A stretch of DNA of 64,000 nt, taken from positions 1 to 64,000 of the forward strand of contig NZ_LXTW01000006.1 of NCBI RefSeq assembly GCF_001679005.1, written 5' to 3'. Source of the stretch: Moraxella nonliquefaciens (GTDB lineage: Bacteria > Pseudomonadota > Gammaproteobacteria > Pseudomonadales > Moraxellaceae). Every line of letters begins with the position of its first letter. Positions within the stretch are counted from its first letter, which is position 1. The notes under the pieces were generated by a model. The model was not told the DNA's origin. It saw only the letters and a list, made by a program, of their open reading frames with translations, and did not search any database. Shown one piece after another: positions 53,353 to 61,472 of this stretch. A program made the translations under genes and the position numbers.

Positions 53353-54057
53353 ATGAGTTTATTGCAAAACATCATCGCTCAGGTCGCCCAAAGCACACTC
53401 AATCAAAACACACCAACTGGCGGTCAGCCCCAGCAACAAAACAGTGCAATCGGTACACTGCTAGGTAGCGTACTTGGCAGTCAGACCCAACAAAATACCA
53501 CATTAAGTGGTGTGCTTGGGCAGGTTTTGGGCAATTCCCAACAAACCCAAAATGGGCTAAGCGGTGTGTTAGGCTCACTCTTAGGAGGCGGTCAAACTCA
53601 TCAAAACATACCTGCCAGAGATTTGGGCAGTGTGTTGGGGCAAATACTTAGCAGTCAATCCGCCGAGCAAAAAGGTGGATTTAACAAAAATACCCTGCTT
53701 TTGGCACTCATTCCCATCGTGCTCGGTTATATCCAAAAAAATGGGGGTCTGTCAGGCGTGCTTGCCAAATTTCAAGGCAGTGAACTGGCAAGCAAAGCCC
53801 AATCGTGGATAAACAACGACACAGCCAATGATGGACTAAACCCCCAAGACGTGGTAGAACTGTTTGGCAAAGATGAGATTAACCGTGTCTGCCAGCAAAC
53901 AGGAGCCAGCCAAACACAAGTTTGTCAAGGCATTGCCGAGCTACTGCCACAGGTCATGAATGACCTAACCCCTAACGGCAACCTAGCCACCGAAAGCGAG
54001 GCTAATGCTGAGATTAATCAAATCTTACAGCAGGTAGGCATCAATCGCCAACAATGA
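53353..54057 (+). CDS. YidB-like DUF937 protein
   Basis: A 234-residue protein with a low-complexity N-terminal half rich in Gln, Gly, Ser and Leu. It contains recurring LGSVLGSQTQQN, LGQVLGNSQQTQN and LGSLLGGGQTHQN units of about 30 residues. A C-terminal DUF937/YidB domain follows (residues about 115-234: LLLALIPIVLGYIQKNGGLSGVLAKFQ ... WINNDTANDGLNPQDVVELFGKDEI). The function of the family is unknown. AGAGGACA precedes the ATG, and a perfect palindromic terminator follows. Confidence 0.87.
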   Translation: MSLLQNIIAQVAQSTLNQNTPTGGQPQQQNSAIGTLLGSVLGSQTQQNTTLSGVLGQVLGNSQQTQNGLSGVLGSLLGGGQTHQNIPARDLGSVLGQILSSQSAEQKGGFNKNTLLLALIPIVLGYIQKNGGLSGVLAKFQGSELASKAQSWINNDTANDGLNPQDVVELFGKDEINRVCQQTGASQTQVCQGIAELLPQVMNDLTPNGNLATESEANAEINQILQQVGINRQQ

Positions 54058-54084
54058 GCCAAACCCATCAAAACCTAAAACCAC

Positions 54085-54108
54085 AAAGAGTGTCATATGA
54101 CACTCTTT
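54085..54108 (+). terminator. Rho-independent terminator after the DUF937 gene
   Basis: A 24 bp perfect palindrome (AAAGAGTGTCAT/ATGACACTCTTT) ending in a T-run. It lies 27 bases past the stop. The remaining 289 bp to pdxB is AT-rich with no recognised feature. Confidence 0.9.
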
Positions 54109-54397
54109 TTATGGCAAATAATGACTTTGCCAGTTTATAAAAATGGTAACTCATACGCAGTATTTACAAATACCAATAATCATGACATAATTATTTATAA
54201 AGACACCCTTTAAATAACCATACATATGTTATAATTAAGAGAATAAAAATTAAGTGAGTAAATTAGTCATTTTAAGGCTCGTTATAAGTTAGTTTTTGAT
54301 TAAACACACAATACCACTTTAATACCACTTTAATGCTTGATATATTTATTTACAAATAAATACCAATAACATCCAATCACACCAAAGATACAATCCC

Positions 54398-55462
54398 ATG
54401 ATAACCATACTAGCCGATGAAAATATTACCCATTTGGACGATTATTTTTGCCATGATAATATTAAACTCATCAAATTAAAAGGGCGTGAAATTAGCCAAT
54501 CCGTCATTGACAACCATAATCCAACTGCTTTGCTCATTCGCTCGGTAACCCCCATCAATTCAAATACCATCACAAACCCTAAAAACATCAAATTCATCGG
54601 ATCGGCAACCATTGGTACAGACCATGTAGATAATGAATTTATTCATTCAAACAATATCCACTTTGCCAATGCCAAAGGTTCAAGCAAACATTCAGTTGCT
54701 CAGTATGTCATTACTGCCATTTTAAGCAAATTTTCCAATTTTTTACATAAAAAAATCACAATAGGCATTATAGGTTTGGGTAATATCGGGGGAACACTCG
54801 CCCAATACGCCAAAGAGCTGGGCTGGCAAATATTAGGGTATGACCCTTATTTGCCAATATCGGATACTAATAACAGCAGTTTTGATGAATTATTAAAAAA
54901 TAGTGACATCATCTCCATTCACACACCATTAACCAAAACAGGCAGTCATCCCACCCATCAATTATTTAACCAATCCATTTTTAAACAATTAAAAAATCAT
55001 GCCATCTTAATCAATACCGCTCGAGGTGAGATTATTCATCAAGATGATTTATTATGGGCGATAAACAATAAAAACATTAGCGTGATATTAGACGTTTTTC
55101 CTTTTGAACCGATGATTGATAAAATATTGTTAGACAAACTCACCATTGCCACATCTCATATTGCAGGCTATACCCTAGATGGCAAACTGCGTGGTACAGA
55201 TATGGTTTATCAGGCATTTTGTGAATGTTTTAATTTACCTATTTTACAGAGTATGAATGATTTAATGCCAACCAATAATTATCATTGGCAAATATTAAAA
55301 AATGAGCTGTTAAATGGTGATACTCATCATTTAAAAATTTATTATGACATTTTAAAAGACGACAATCATTTACGTAAAATTTGTGCTGATAAAGTACATG
55401 GGGCAGATTTTGATGAATTAAGAAAACAATATGAACTAAAAAGAGAATGGCTTTATGATTAA
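54398..55462 (+). CDS. pdxB: Erythronate-4-phosphate dehydrogenase
   Basis: PdxB oxidises 4-phosphoerythronate in the DXP-independent route to pyridoxal phosphate. The 354-residue 2-hydroxyacid dehydrogenase has the Rossmann motif GIIGLGNIGGTLAQYAKE (residues about 126-143), the substrate-binding SATIGTDHVD, catalytic Arg in INTARGEIIHQDDLL, and His in ATSHIAGYTLDGK; the C-terminal PdxB dimerisation domain is short but present. The gene is AT-rich. It overlaps epmA by 8 bases (ATGATTAA), so the two are translationally coupled. Confidence 0.93.
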   Translation: MITILADENITHLDDYFCHDNIKLIKLKGREISQSVIDNHNPTALLIRSVTPINSNTITNPKNIKFIGSATIGTDHVDNEFIHSNNIHFANAKGSSKHSVAQYVITAILSKFSNFLHKKITIGIIGLGNIGGTLAQYAKELGWQILGYDPYLPISDTNNSSFDELLKNSDIISIHTPLTKTGSHPTHQLFNQSIFKQLKNHAILINTARGEIIHQDDLLWAINNKNISVILDVFPFEPMIDKILLDKLTIATSHIAGYTLDGKLRGTDMVYQAFCECFNLPILQSMNDLMPTNNYHWQILKNELLNGDTHHLKIYYDILKDDNHLRKICADKVHGADFDELRKQYELKREWLYD

Positions 55463-56423
55463 TACCGATTATCGCCCAAGCATGACATTAGACATTGCCA
55501 TAAATAAAGCCCAAATGATTGCTGATATTCGTCAGTTTTTTGGCAATCGGGGCGTATTAGAGATTACCACACCCATATTATCCAATCACGGCAATACTGA
55601 CATATTTATAGAAAGCGTGAGTGCCAATTTTAAGCAATATGGTAAATTAAAAACAGGTTATCTACACACATCACCAGAATTTGCCATGAAACGAGTATTG
55701 GCAGAGTATCAAATACCAATTTATCAGATTTGTCAGGTATTTCGTGATAATGAAAAAGGAGATAAACACAATATAGAATTTACCATGTTAGAATGGTATC
55801 GCCCTGATTTTAATTTGGCTGATTTGGCAAATGAATTAAATGCACTCATCAGTGTGGCACTTCATAAAAATCTGCCCTTTAAAACTTATCGCTACGCCCA
55901 AGCCTTTAATGACATGCTTGGCATTCACCCTTTTTGTGCTGATATTGACACATTGCAACAAGTTGCCCTAGCACAGGGCATTCATCTGAACATGGGTAAT
56001 GACAGACAAGGTTGGCTTGATTTGCTATTTTCTCATGTGATAGAGCCGACTTTGGGGCATGATTTACCAACACTCATCACAGATTATCCTGTGGCAACAG
56101 CATCCTTGGCGAAAGTTACAAGCGATGTGGATGGCTATGATGTTGCCAAACGCTTTGAACTGTATATCAACGGCATAGAGATTGCCAATGCCTATGATGA
56201 ACTTACCAGTGGCGATGAACTATTCAAACGATTCACACAGGACAATCATGAGCGAGAAAAGTTGGGTTTACCGGTCATTCCCATTGACATGAATCTTATC
56301 CGAGCATGTGATGATTTACCGCCATGTAGTGGCATTGCTTTGGGGATTGACCGCTTATTTATGGTGCGTGAAAAACTCTCTGACATCAGTCAAGCGGTCA
56401 TGATGATGACAGACAGAGCATGA
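55455..56423 (+). CDS. epmA: EF-P--(R)-beta-lysine ligase EpmA (GenX)
   Basis: EpmA attaches (R)-beta-lysine to elongation factor P. It is a 322-residue paralogue of the class II lysyl-tRNA synthetase catalytic domain without the anticodon-binding domain: motif 1 near VLEITTPILSNHGNTDIFIESV, motif 2 YQICQVFRDNEKGDKHNIEFTMLEWY, motif 3 CSGIALGIDRLFM. The partner 2,3-beta-lysine aminomutase EpmB and efp are not in the window. Pairing with pdxB in an overlapping operon is unusual. Confidence 0.95.
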   Translation: MINTDYRPSMTLDIAINKAQMIADIRQFFGNRGVLEITTPILSNHGNTDIFIESVSANFKQYGKLKTGYLHTSPEFAMKRVLAEYQIPIYQICQVFRDNEKGDKHNIEFTMLEWYRPDFNLADLANELNALISVALHKNLPFKTYRYAQAFNDMLGIHPFCADIDTLQQVALAQGIHLNMGNDRQGWLDLLFSHVIEPTLGHDLPTLITDYPVATASLAKVTSDVDGYDVAKRFELYINGIEIANAYDELTSGDELFKRFTQDNHEREKLGLPVIPIDMNLIRACDDLPPCSGIALGIDRLFMVREKLSDISQAVMMMTDRA

Positions 56424-56437
56424 CTGTGAGAATATGG

Positions 56438-57202
56438 CTACTTATCATTTGATTCCTGTAACCATCTTGCCTGCTCTTTGGTCGGCGTAAAACACTCCCA
56501 CAGGTCAGGGCGACGGGTTTTGGTACGTTTGACCTGCTCTAAAAAACGCCATTTAGCAATGTTAGCATGATGACCTGACAGCAATACATCAGGGACTTTT
56601 TTATCCTTAAAAATCAATGGCTTGGTATAGTGAGGGCAGTCTAGCAGTCCATCAACAAAACTGTCCTCCATGGCAGATTTGTCATCATTTAACACGCTTG
56701 GCAAACGACGAATGACGCTGTCCATCAATACCATCGCAGGCAATTCACCCCCTGTCAGTACATAATCACCAATGGAAATCTCACCATCAACATAAGCACT
56801 AAGTAGCCGTTCATCAATCCCTTCATAACGCCCACAAAGCAGTATCATACCATCTTGCTCGCTACATCTTAGCACCGTCTGTTCATCCAATGTCTTGCCC
56901 TGTGGCGACAGATAGATGACAGGACAAATGGGGTTATCCTTGCCTGCACTTGCAAAATACTCGTCAGCCAAAGCCTTGGCATATAATATCGCCCGTTCCA
57001 ATGGTTCAGCCAACATAACCATGCCCGGTCCACCACCAAAGGGACGCTCATCAATACGCCGATAATTGTCCGTGGTAAAATCCCTAGGATTAACAATGTG
57101 TATCACCACCTGCCCACGCTCCACGGCACGCCCTGTAATACCAAAATCTGTGGTTGCTTCAAACATCTTGGGTAAGATACTAATAACTACAAAAAACATC
57201 AT
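56438..57202 (-). CDS. trmD: tRNA (guanine-N1)-methyltransferase TrmD
   Basis: TrmD methylates G37 of tRNAs. The 254-residue SPOUT enzyme shows the N-terminal ILPKMFEATTDFGITGRA, DERPFGGGPGMVM, LSPQGKTLDE, the trefoil knot CGRYEGIDERLL and the SIGDYVLTGGELPAMV loop, with GLLDCPHYTKP near the C-terminus. The start lies directly after the coaD stop, with AAGGTGA inside coaD as its ribosome-binding site. Here trmD is linked to coaD, not to rpsP-rimM-rplS as in many relatives. A second ATG at 57199 gives better spacing. Confidence 0.96.
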   Translation of the reverse strand: MMFFVVISILPKMFEATTDFGITGRAVERGQVVIHIVNPRDFTTDNYRRIDERPFGGGPGMVMLAEPLERAILYAKALADEYFASAGKDNPICPVIYLSPQGKTLDEQTVLRCSEQDGMILLCGRYEGIDERLLSAYVDGEISIGDYVLTGGELPAMVLMDSVIRRLPSVLNDDKSAMEDSFVDGLLDCPHYTKPLIFKDKKVPDVLLSGHHANIAKWRFLEQVKRTKTRRPDLWECFTPTKEQARWLQESNDK

Positions 57203-57694
57203 TCACCTTTGCTGACCGAACTTTTTGGTAAAGCCATCCAACACACAAGATGGTACAAATTTTGAGACATCACCGCCGAGTTTGGCAACTTCTCGCACAA
57301 GCGTGGATGAGACAAATGAGTATTCTTGGGCAGGGGTCAAAAATACCGCCTCAAAGCTCTCATCTAAGCTACGGTTCATGTTAGCAAGTCCAAATTCATA
57401 CTCAAAATCACTCACCGCACGCAGTCCACGAATGATTGCCACCGCCTTTTGTTCTTTAACAAAATCCACGAGCAAGCCCTCAAAACCGACCACCGATACA
57501 CGGTCATTATCCTTAAAAATCTCCTGCACCAGTGCCACTCGTTCATCAAAACTAAATAATGGTTTTTTGTGATGAGCGAACGCCACCGAGATGACAACCT
57601 CATCAAAGATTTTTAAGGCACGATTAGCAAGGTCAATGTGTCCGTTGGTGATGGGGTCAAAGGTACCAGGGTATAGGGCTTTTTTTGGTGTCAT
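57203..57694 (-). CDS. coaD: Phosphopantetheine adenylyltransferase CoaD
   Basis: CoaD makes dephospho-CoA from 4'-phosphopantetheine and ATP. The 163-residue protein carries the nucleotidyltransferase motif YPGTFDPITNGHIDLANRA and the C-terminal SSTLVREVAKLGGDVSKFV motif. Length is normal. Its stop (TGA at 57203-57205) abuts the trmD start, a tight two-gene unit. Confidence 0.97.
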   Translation of the reverse strand: MTPKKALYPGTFDPITNGHIDLANRALKIFDEVVISVAFAHHKKPLFSFDERVALVQEIFKDNDRVSVVGFEGLLVDFVKEQKAVAIIRGLRAVSDFEYEFGLANMNRSLDESFEAVFLTPAQEYSFVSSTLVREVAKLGGDVSKFVPSCVLDGFTKKFGQQR

Positions 57695-57809
57695 GGTTTT
57701 TGATATATTGACAAAAATGATTTTAAAAAATGCTTATAGTAACAAATTTTTGACGCTTTGGGGATTTTATTTTAAATTTTTGCACATAACACACAAAAAG
57801 CATAAAAAG

Positions 57810-57837
57810 AAAAAGCCGAACCAATGTCCGACTTTTT
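57810..57837 (-). terminator. Rho-independent terminator after nfsA
   Basis: In the minus-strand RNA AAAAAGTCGGAC pairs with GTTCGGCTTTTT through 12 positions (two G-U) with an ATTG loop, followed by CTTTTTA. It lies 9 bases after the nfsA stop. Confidence 0.85.
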
Positions 57838-57845
57838 GTGTTTGG

Positions 57846-58628
57846 TTAGCGTTTGGCAAAGCCCTGCGATTGTAAATATTCTAGCATAAACGGACGCACC
57901 TCCCCACCAAAGGTTTTGGCAATTTGTTCTACCCAGTCAAGCTCTAAGCCACGGTCAGCATAGTAGTCCCTCACTTTGTCATTATAAGATGATAACACAT
58001 CATCGCTTGGGGTTTTATAGGTGTCGGTTGAGACGATGACATCAAGCGGTAGGCGTGGTCGCTGAGATTGATTGATTTTGGCGGTTTGGTCAGGATGCCC
58101 CAAACACAGCCCAAATAGTGGCACAACATGCTTTGGCAAAGAGAGCAATTCACTGGCTCGTTTAATATCATTACGCAGTGAACCAATATACACCCCACCC
58201 AACCCAAAACTCTCAGCAGCTGCCAGCATGTTTTGAGCCATGAGTGCTGAGTCAATCACTCCAATAAGCATTACCTCTGTCCAGTCGGTATTGACATCAG
58301 CAAGGGCGTGATGACGATAAGCATCCATACAAAATACCAGATATTCAGCACAACTCTCAACATAGTCATGCCCCAAACGTTTGCCTTGTGAGAGCAGTTC
58401 GTTGTATTTGTCCTCGCTTAGGTTATTAGAGATTTGACGAAACGCCGTCCGCTTTGCTTTATCACGCACACGCACCACACTCGCCGCTTGTAGATAACTT
58501 GATGTAGAGACAGCACGCCCTGCCTCCAAGATGGCATTTAGCATGTCATCAGAGATTGGTTCATTGGTATATTTACGCACCGAGCGATGATTTAGTAAGG
58601 TTTGTAGGGTTGGCTGTGAGTTTAGCAT
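57846..58628 (-). CDS. nfsA: NfsA-like oxygen-insensitive NADPH nitroreductase
   Basis: An FMN-dependent nitroreductase of the NfsA/FRP subgroup (260 residues). FMN-binding Arg residues are in LNHRSVRKYTNEPISDDML, followed by AGRAVSTSSYLQAASVVRV, FGLGGVYIGSLRND, FGLCLGHPDQ and the C-terminal RPRLPLDVIV. The in-frame open region reaches 58667; the ATG at 58628 is preferred because it starts the family core. Such enzymes reduce nitroaromatics and flavins with NADPH. Confidence 0.92.
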   Translation of the reverse strand: MLNSQPTLQTLLNHRSVRKYTNEPISDDMLNAILEAGRAVSTSSYLQAASVVRVRDKAKRTAFRQISNNLSEDKYNELLSQGKRLGHDYVESCAEYLVFCMDAYRHHALADVNTDWTEVMLIGVIDSALMAQNMLAAAESFGLGGVYIGSLRNDIKRASELLSLPKHVVPLFGLCLGHPDQTAKINQSQRPRLPLDVIVSTDTYKTPSDDVLSSYNDKVRDYYADRGLELDWVEQIAKTFGGEVRPFMLEYLQSQGFAKR

Positions 58629-58787
58629 ATCAAATCCTGTGATGATAAATTTACCCCATCTTATCAAGTATTAACCCCAAAGGCAAATGCTGTTTTATTA
58701 GACAAATGTAACATGGGCATGGGTTTGTTTGTAATTATTTGGCAAATCTCTTATAATGGACGCATGAACAGCACTAGGAAAATAAAC

Positions 58788-59255
58788 ATGGCAAAAAAAC
58801 CCTCAAACCAAATCTGTGCCAACAAGAAAGCTCGCCACGAATATTTTATTGAGGAGACCTTTGAGGCAGGTCTGTCGCTTGAAGGTTGGGAGGTCAAATC
58901 AATACGAGCAGGCAAAATGGCAATCACAGATGCTTATGTGATTTTTAAAAACGGCGAAGCATTTTTGTTTGGGGCTCACATTCAACCCCTGCTAAGTAGC
59001 TCTACGCACATCAACCCTGACAATATCCGCACTCGTAAATTACTGCTGCACCGCAAGCAGATTGATAAACTCTTTGGCATGGTCAACCAAAAAGGTTATG
59101 CCGTTATTCCTCTGTCATGCTACTGGAAAGGCAGTCGTGTCAAATGTGAAATTGCCCTAGCCAAAGGTAAAAAGCTCCATGATAAACGAGCCACACTCAA
59201 AGAACGTGATTGGCAGATGGATAAAAAACGTGGCTTTAAAGTAGATATGAGATAA
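58788..59255 (+). CDS. smpB: SsrA-binding protein SmpB
   Basis: SmpB binds tmRNA for trans-translation. The 155-residue protein has the family stretches NKKARHEYFIEETFEAGLSL, GWEVKSIRAGKM, SYVIF-like DAYVIFKNGEAFL, THINPD and the C-terminal basic tail KKLHDKRATLKERDWQMDKKRGFK. AGGAA (58776-58780) sets the ATG at 58788; frames open to 58713 lack family similarity. The ssrA RNA was not found in the window. Confidence 0.97.
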   Translation: MAKKPSNQICANKKARHEYFIEETFEAGLSLEGWEVKSIRAGKMAITDAYVIFKNGEAFLFGAHIQPLLSSSTHINPDNIRTRKLLLHRKQIDKLFGMVNQKGYAVIPLSCYWKGSRVKCEIALAKGKKLHDKRATLKERDWQMDKKRGFKVDMR

Positions 59256-59366
59256 GGGTATGCTGCCATTTATGACGTGCTTGCTCTTTATCAAACAATT
59301 AAGACCAAACAATGACAAATTAAAATTTAGAGACTTATAAGATAAACCCCAACTCATTGAATCATT

Positions 59367-59413
59367 GAACCACACCCCAAAAGGTCAGGCATCTAACTTT
59401 TGGAGTGTGGTTC
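59367..59413. terminator. Long hairpin between smpB and infC
   Basis: GAACCACACCCCAAAAG (59367-59383) pairs with CTTTTGGAGTGTGGTTC (59397-59413) with one mismatch. The loop is about 13 bases. Flanks have no clear U-tract. Position between two convergent genes suggests a bidirectional terminator. If so, infC transcription ends here without reaching any rpmI-rplT. Confidence 0.6.
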
Positions 59414-59435
59414 ATATTCTGTTGGGATTTTTAAA

Positions 59436-59957
59436 TCACTTCTTTTTGGCAGGGCCTAACAGCATGCCCATTTGGCGACCTTCTACCTTAGGAGCTTGCT
59501 CAACGCTGGCAATCTCTTCGGTATCTTTGATAATACGTTCAAGCTGAGCTCTTCCAATCTCTTGATGGCTCATCTCACGACCACGGAAACGAATGGAGAC
59601 CTTGACTTTATCTTTATCCTCCAAAAACTCAACGATTTTACGCAATTTGACTTGATAATCTGCCTCTTCTGTACCAGGGCGTAGCTTGATTTCTTTAAGC
59701 TGAGTCTGTTTTTGATTCTTTTTGGCTTCTTTTGCCTTTTGTTTTTGATCGTACAAATACTTTTTGTAATCCATAATTTTGGCAACAGGTGGCTTGGCAT
59801 CTGGAACGAGTTCCACCAAATCCAAATTGGCCTCTCTTGCCTTTTCTAGGGCTGTTTTTAGATTGACAACACCAAGCATTTCGCCATCTTCTTTGACTAA
59901 GCGAACTTCTCTGGAACGAATGTCTTCATTGACATTTAGACGGTTTGACGGTTTAAT
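59436..59957 (-). CDS. infC: Translation initiation factor IF-3, AUU start
   Basis: IF-3 binds the 30S subunit and checks start-codon pairing. The 173-residue protein contains NVNEDIRSREVRLVKEDGEMLGVV, a linker rich in Lys/Gln and the C-domain YQVKLRKIVEFLEDKDKVKV ... GRQMGMLLGP. The true start is an ATT codon at 59957-59955: it begins INRLN-like reading (KPSNRLNVNED) with GGAG nine bases upstream, and no in-frame ATG/GTG/TTG gives a complete N-domain. The ATG at 59879 lies inside it. AUU starts are the known basis of IF-3 self-repression. It is followed by a hairpin, not rpmI-rplT. Confidence 0.95.
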   Translation of the reverse strand: MKPSNRLNVNEDIRSREVRLVKEDGEMLGVVNLKTALEKAREANLDLVELVPDAKPPVAKIMDYKKYLYDQKQKAKEAKKNQKQTQLKEIKLRPGTEEADYQVKLRKIVEFLEDKDKVKVSIRFRGREMSHQEIGRAQLERIIKDTEEIASVEQAPKVEGRQMGMLLGPAKKK

Positions 59958-60025
59958 GGGTCATACTCCAAATAAAAAGATAGACCCTTATTTTACTTAA
60001 AAATGACGGGGATTTCAAGGGGTTT

Positions 60026-61348
60026 TTAATGCCTGACTTCAATAACTAACCTTTGTCTTGCCAATTCATTAATTAACTCATCAAGATGACTTTTATTGAT
60101 GCCATCCAAGTTTGCGTCCCATTCATCAAGAATGATGACATCAACATCGCTTTTATTATTATTAATTTGCATTAATTGAGATGATAATTTTTGACCTGTG
60201 GATTTTTTATGATTTTGATGAAAAAATAAATCATGGCTGACAGGCAAATAAAAAGCCCTATTTGATAATAATGTTTTTAAATACAACAAAAAACTGCTTT
60301 TACCTGCCCCATTACGCCCTTTAATCGTCATTCTGCCATTTTTTGGCAAATGATTTAAATCAAAATCACTCAATGGCATGTTATTAATAAAAATCTCTTT
60401 AAAGTTAATTCTGCTTAATATGTCAATATCAGGCATATTTAACGAATTTTGCAAACCAACAAATCTGGCTTTAATGCCAGAAAAATTGGTTTGGTGAAAA
60501 ACAAGTGCCTGACCCATTTGCAATAGCTGTATTTGTCTTGGTAATGTTGCAACCAACAATGATAAAAATACATAATCATTGTGGTGTTTGATAAATAAAT
60601 AAACAATAAAGCCCAATACAGGAATCATAAACAAAATCATACCAAAACTAGAAATTAATTGATTGAATGATTGGCTGTGAATATGATATTTTTTTGAGCG
60701 GTTAAAATTATTTTTATAAATACGGTTAAAAATACCCATATTATATTGATTATAAATAATTACATTGTCCCAAATTTTATTTAAAATGGCAATAAAATAT
60801 ATTCTGGATTTTTGAGATATTTTTGACATCTTAGATATTTGATTTTTATGGTAAAAAATAAAAAATTCCACCAATAAAAATCCAACGATATACGCCACCA
60901 ATAAATCATAATCAAGAAAAAATCCCAAGATTAAGATATTAATCAATAAATTTAAAATCAGTGCCACGCCATCAAATGCAAAGTCCAGCATGTCATCTAT
61001 CACTGATTTACCCTCTTGACTGACAAAAACGGTGCTTTGGTCTTTTAGTTCTTTATTATTAAGCAAGACAGCTTTGCCAAAAAAAGTTGTCGTAAATTTT
61101 TGCACATAATTATTTAGTAGGTCAAATTTTGATTTTTCTAAATAAATGGTTGCAAAATAAGCAGGGATATAAACAATGATTAACGATAAAACAAAACCAG
61201 CTAAATTTAGCAAAAAATCATCATTTTTAGCAATGTCTATGGCAAGATTTGCAATAAAATAGGTGGATAAGCCAACAATCATTTGTTGAATGAGTAAAAA
61301 AATAAAGCAAAGACATAATGATGGTGTGATGATTTTCATGATATCCAT
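60026..61348 (-). CDS. ABC transporter with compact ATP-binding domain, unknown substrate
   Basis: A 440-residue fused ABC transporter. Residues 1-270 hold five to six membrane spans (FIFLLIQQMIVGLSTYF, FAGFVLSLIIVYIPAYFA-type). The ATP-binding part has Walker A GRNGAGKSS (344-352), a signature-like STGQ (383-386), Walker B VIILDEWDANLD (D408/E409) and ends on His440, the H-loop position (LVIEVRH). Only about 30 residues separate Walker A and the signature, against roughly 90 in normal domains. Rich in Ile, Asn and Lys and AT-rich, unlike its neighbours. It lies between infC and thrS on the same strand; thrS has its own terminator. Peptide or microcin export is only a guess. Confidence 0.8.
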   Translation of the reverse strand: MDIMKIITPSLCLCFIFLLIQQMIVGLSTYFIANLAIDIAKNDDFLLNLAGFVLSLIIVYIPAYFATIYLEKSKFDLLNNYVQKFTTTFFGKAVLLNNKELKDQSTVFVSQEGKSVIDDMLDFAFDGVALILNLLINILILGFFLDYDLLVAYIVGFLLVEFFIFYHKNQISKMSKISQKSRIYFIAILNKIWDNVIIYNQYNMGIFNRIYKNNFNRSKKYHIHSQSFNQLISSFGMILFMIPVLGFIVYLFIKHHNDYVFLSLLVATLPRQIQLLQMGQALVFHQTNFSGIKARFVGLQNSLNMPDIDILSRINFKEIFINNMPLSDFDLNHLPKNGRMTIKGRNGAGKSSFLLYLKTLLSNRAFYLPVSHDLFFHQNHKKSTGQKLSSQLMQINNNKSDVDVIILDEWDANLDGINKSHLDELINELARQRLVIEVRH

Positions 61349-61420
61349 AAAGATAAATGGAAAGACAAATGGAAAGACAAATGGGTTGTCAACAAAATAA
61401 TTTCGTTAAACATGGTTTTA

Positions 61421-61453
61421 AAAAAATCCATTCAATGTTTTGAATGGATTTTT
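61421..61453 (-). terminator. Rho-independent terminator after thrS
   Basis: AAAAATCCATTCA (61422-61434) and TGAATGGATTTTT (61441-61453) form a 13 bp stem with a 6-base loop and terminal U-run on the minus strand. It lies about 20 bases past the thrS stop and separates thrS from the ABC gene. Confidence 0.9.
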
Positions 61454-61472
61454 CTTAATAAACTTATTCTGT

